A stretch of 7,105 nucleotides of DNA from Flavobacteriaceae bacterium (GTDB taxonomy: Bacteria; Bacteroidota; Bacteroidia; Flavobacteriales; Flavobacteriaceae): contig CANEXR010000151.1 in assembly GCA_947443815.1 (NCBI GenBank), positions 1-7,105 on the forward strand, read 5' to 3'. Positions 6,561-7,105 of the stretch are shown piece by piece. A program made the translations under genes and the position numbers. Under the pieces are notes generated by a model, which did no database searches, had not been told where the DNA came from, and saw nothing but the letters and a program-made list of their open reading frames with translations. Position 1 is the stretch's first letter; each line of letters opens with the position of its first letter.

Positions 6561-7105
6561 ATGAAAAAAGCACTGATTCTATTGTTTTTCTCTTACTTAT
6601 TTCATTCTTGCAATACGCCTTATTATGCTGGAGTAAATAATATGGGAGGACAACCAGCAACTTTAACATTGAATAATGGTACTGTTTTAGACGGTACAAT
6701 ACAAATTAAAAGTTTTGATGAATACAGCAACGTTAGTTTTGTGAATTTTGCTGAAGGAACCACCCAACTGTATAAAAATTTCAGCTTAAATGAAATCAAC
6801 AACTTGTATTTCAATGGCAGTAATTACAATGTAAAAATGTTAAGAGGTAACGATTTATGGGGAGGAAATGCGTTGCGATTTGTAAAACAACTCACTCCTA
6901 ATGGAATTGATTTACAACTATTTGAAAATGAAGTTATAGTAAAAAGTACAGATGGTAAAATCAGTAGAGAAATCCAATTATTTATACAGCTACCTCAAAA
7001 TAATTTTGAAATTTATAATGCCCAAAGCGATAAATTCATTCCTGACTTTGACGAAAAAGTAGCCAATTATCTTTCAAAATGTCCCGAATTAAATGCAAGA
7101 ATCAG
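6561..7105 (+). CDS. Predicted lipoprotein of unknown function (3' end missing)
   Basis: An ATG one base after the previous stop opens a frame that stays open for 181 codons and runs off the right edge. The N-terminus MKKALILLFFSYLFHSCNTP looks like a lipoprotein signal, with Cys17 as the probable lipidated residue. The -3 to -1 residues FHS make the lipobox weak, so ordinary secretion is the alternative. The rest is a globular, beta-rich-looking sequence: TLTLNNGTVLDGTIQI (34-49), NEINNLYFNGSNYNVKML (77-94) and, near the cut, EKVANYLSKCPELNARI (165-181). The last segment resembles a YF.DCPEL..KI-like ending that I associate with uncharacterised Bacteroidota proteins; this is an impression from memory. 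No catalytic motif is visible. Its 1-base spacing from the crystallin-fold gene suggests the two are made together, one soluble and one membrane-anchored in the envelope. The minus-strand frame at 6623-6814 is a shadow of this gene. Confidence -1.
   Translation, partial: MKKALILLFFSYLFHSCNTPYYAGVNNMGGQPATLTLNNGTVLDGTIQIKSFDEYSNVSFVNFAEGTTQLYKNFSLNEINNLYFNGSNYNVKMLRGNDLWGGNALRFVKQLTPNGIDLQLFENEVIVKSTDGKISREIQLFIQLPQNNFEIYNAQSDKFIPDFDEKVANYLSKCPELNARI

Noticed and set aside
6623..6814. 63-codon minus-strand frame
   Set aside because: It is antisense to the open lipoprotein frame starting at 6561, which has a signal sequence and ideal spacing to its neighbour.

Overview
The window is AT-rich, has tightly packed plus-strand genes with A-rich (not GGAGG-like) leaders, and encodes signal peptides ending in ...AQ. 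It also carries a propeller/Y_Y_Y sensor kinase of the LytS type. Together these point to a Bacteroidota chromosome, most likely Flavobacteriaceae (Flavobacterium-like). This assignment is inferred from style and protein families, not from a marker gene. No RNA gene, insertion sequence or CRISPR array is visible.

Left block (1-3450): a two-component system. A long sensor kinase is cut off by the left edge; its reading frame is open from base 1. It has a beta-propeller sensor, a Y_Y_Y domain, one membrane helix and a LytS-type kinase core. Two bases after its stop begins a LytTR-family response regulator, and a clear intrinsic terminator follows, so the pair closes its own transcription unit.

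Right block (3613-7105): membrane and exported proteins, all on the plus strand. First is a small two-helix membrane protein of the DUF3592 type. Then, 32 bases later, comes a secreted astacin-family zinc metallopeptidase (M12A) with a propeptide-like aspartate switch and a C-terminal half built of LGFP repeats. After a 224-base gap without a convincing gene comes a secreted beta/gamma-crystallin-fold protein with two calcium-site motifs. One base after its stop begins a predicted lipoprotein of unknown function that runs off the right edge.

The main interest is this export module: an astacin protease with wall- or surface-type LGFP repeats beside a beta/gamma-crystallin protein, directly downstream of a propeller-type sensory system. 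A functional link among these genes is inference from order and shared orientation. The terminator at 3419-3450 shows that the sensory pair and the export genes are at least partly separate transcription units.
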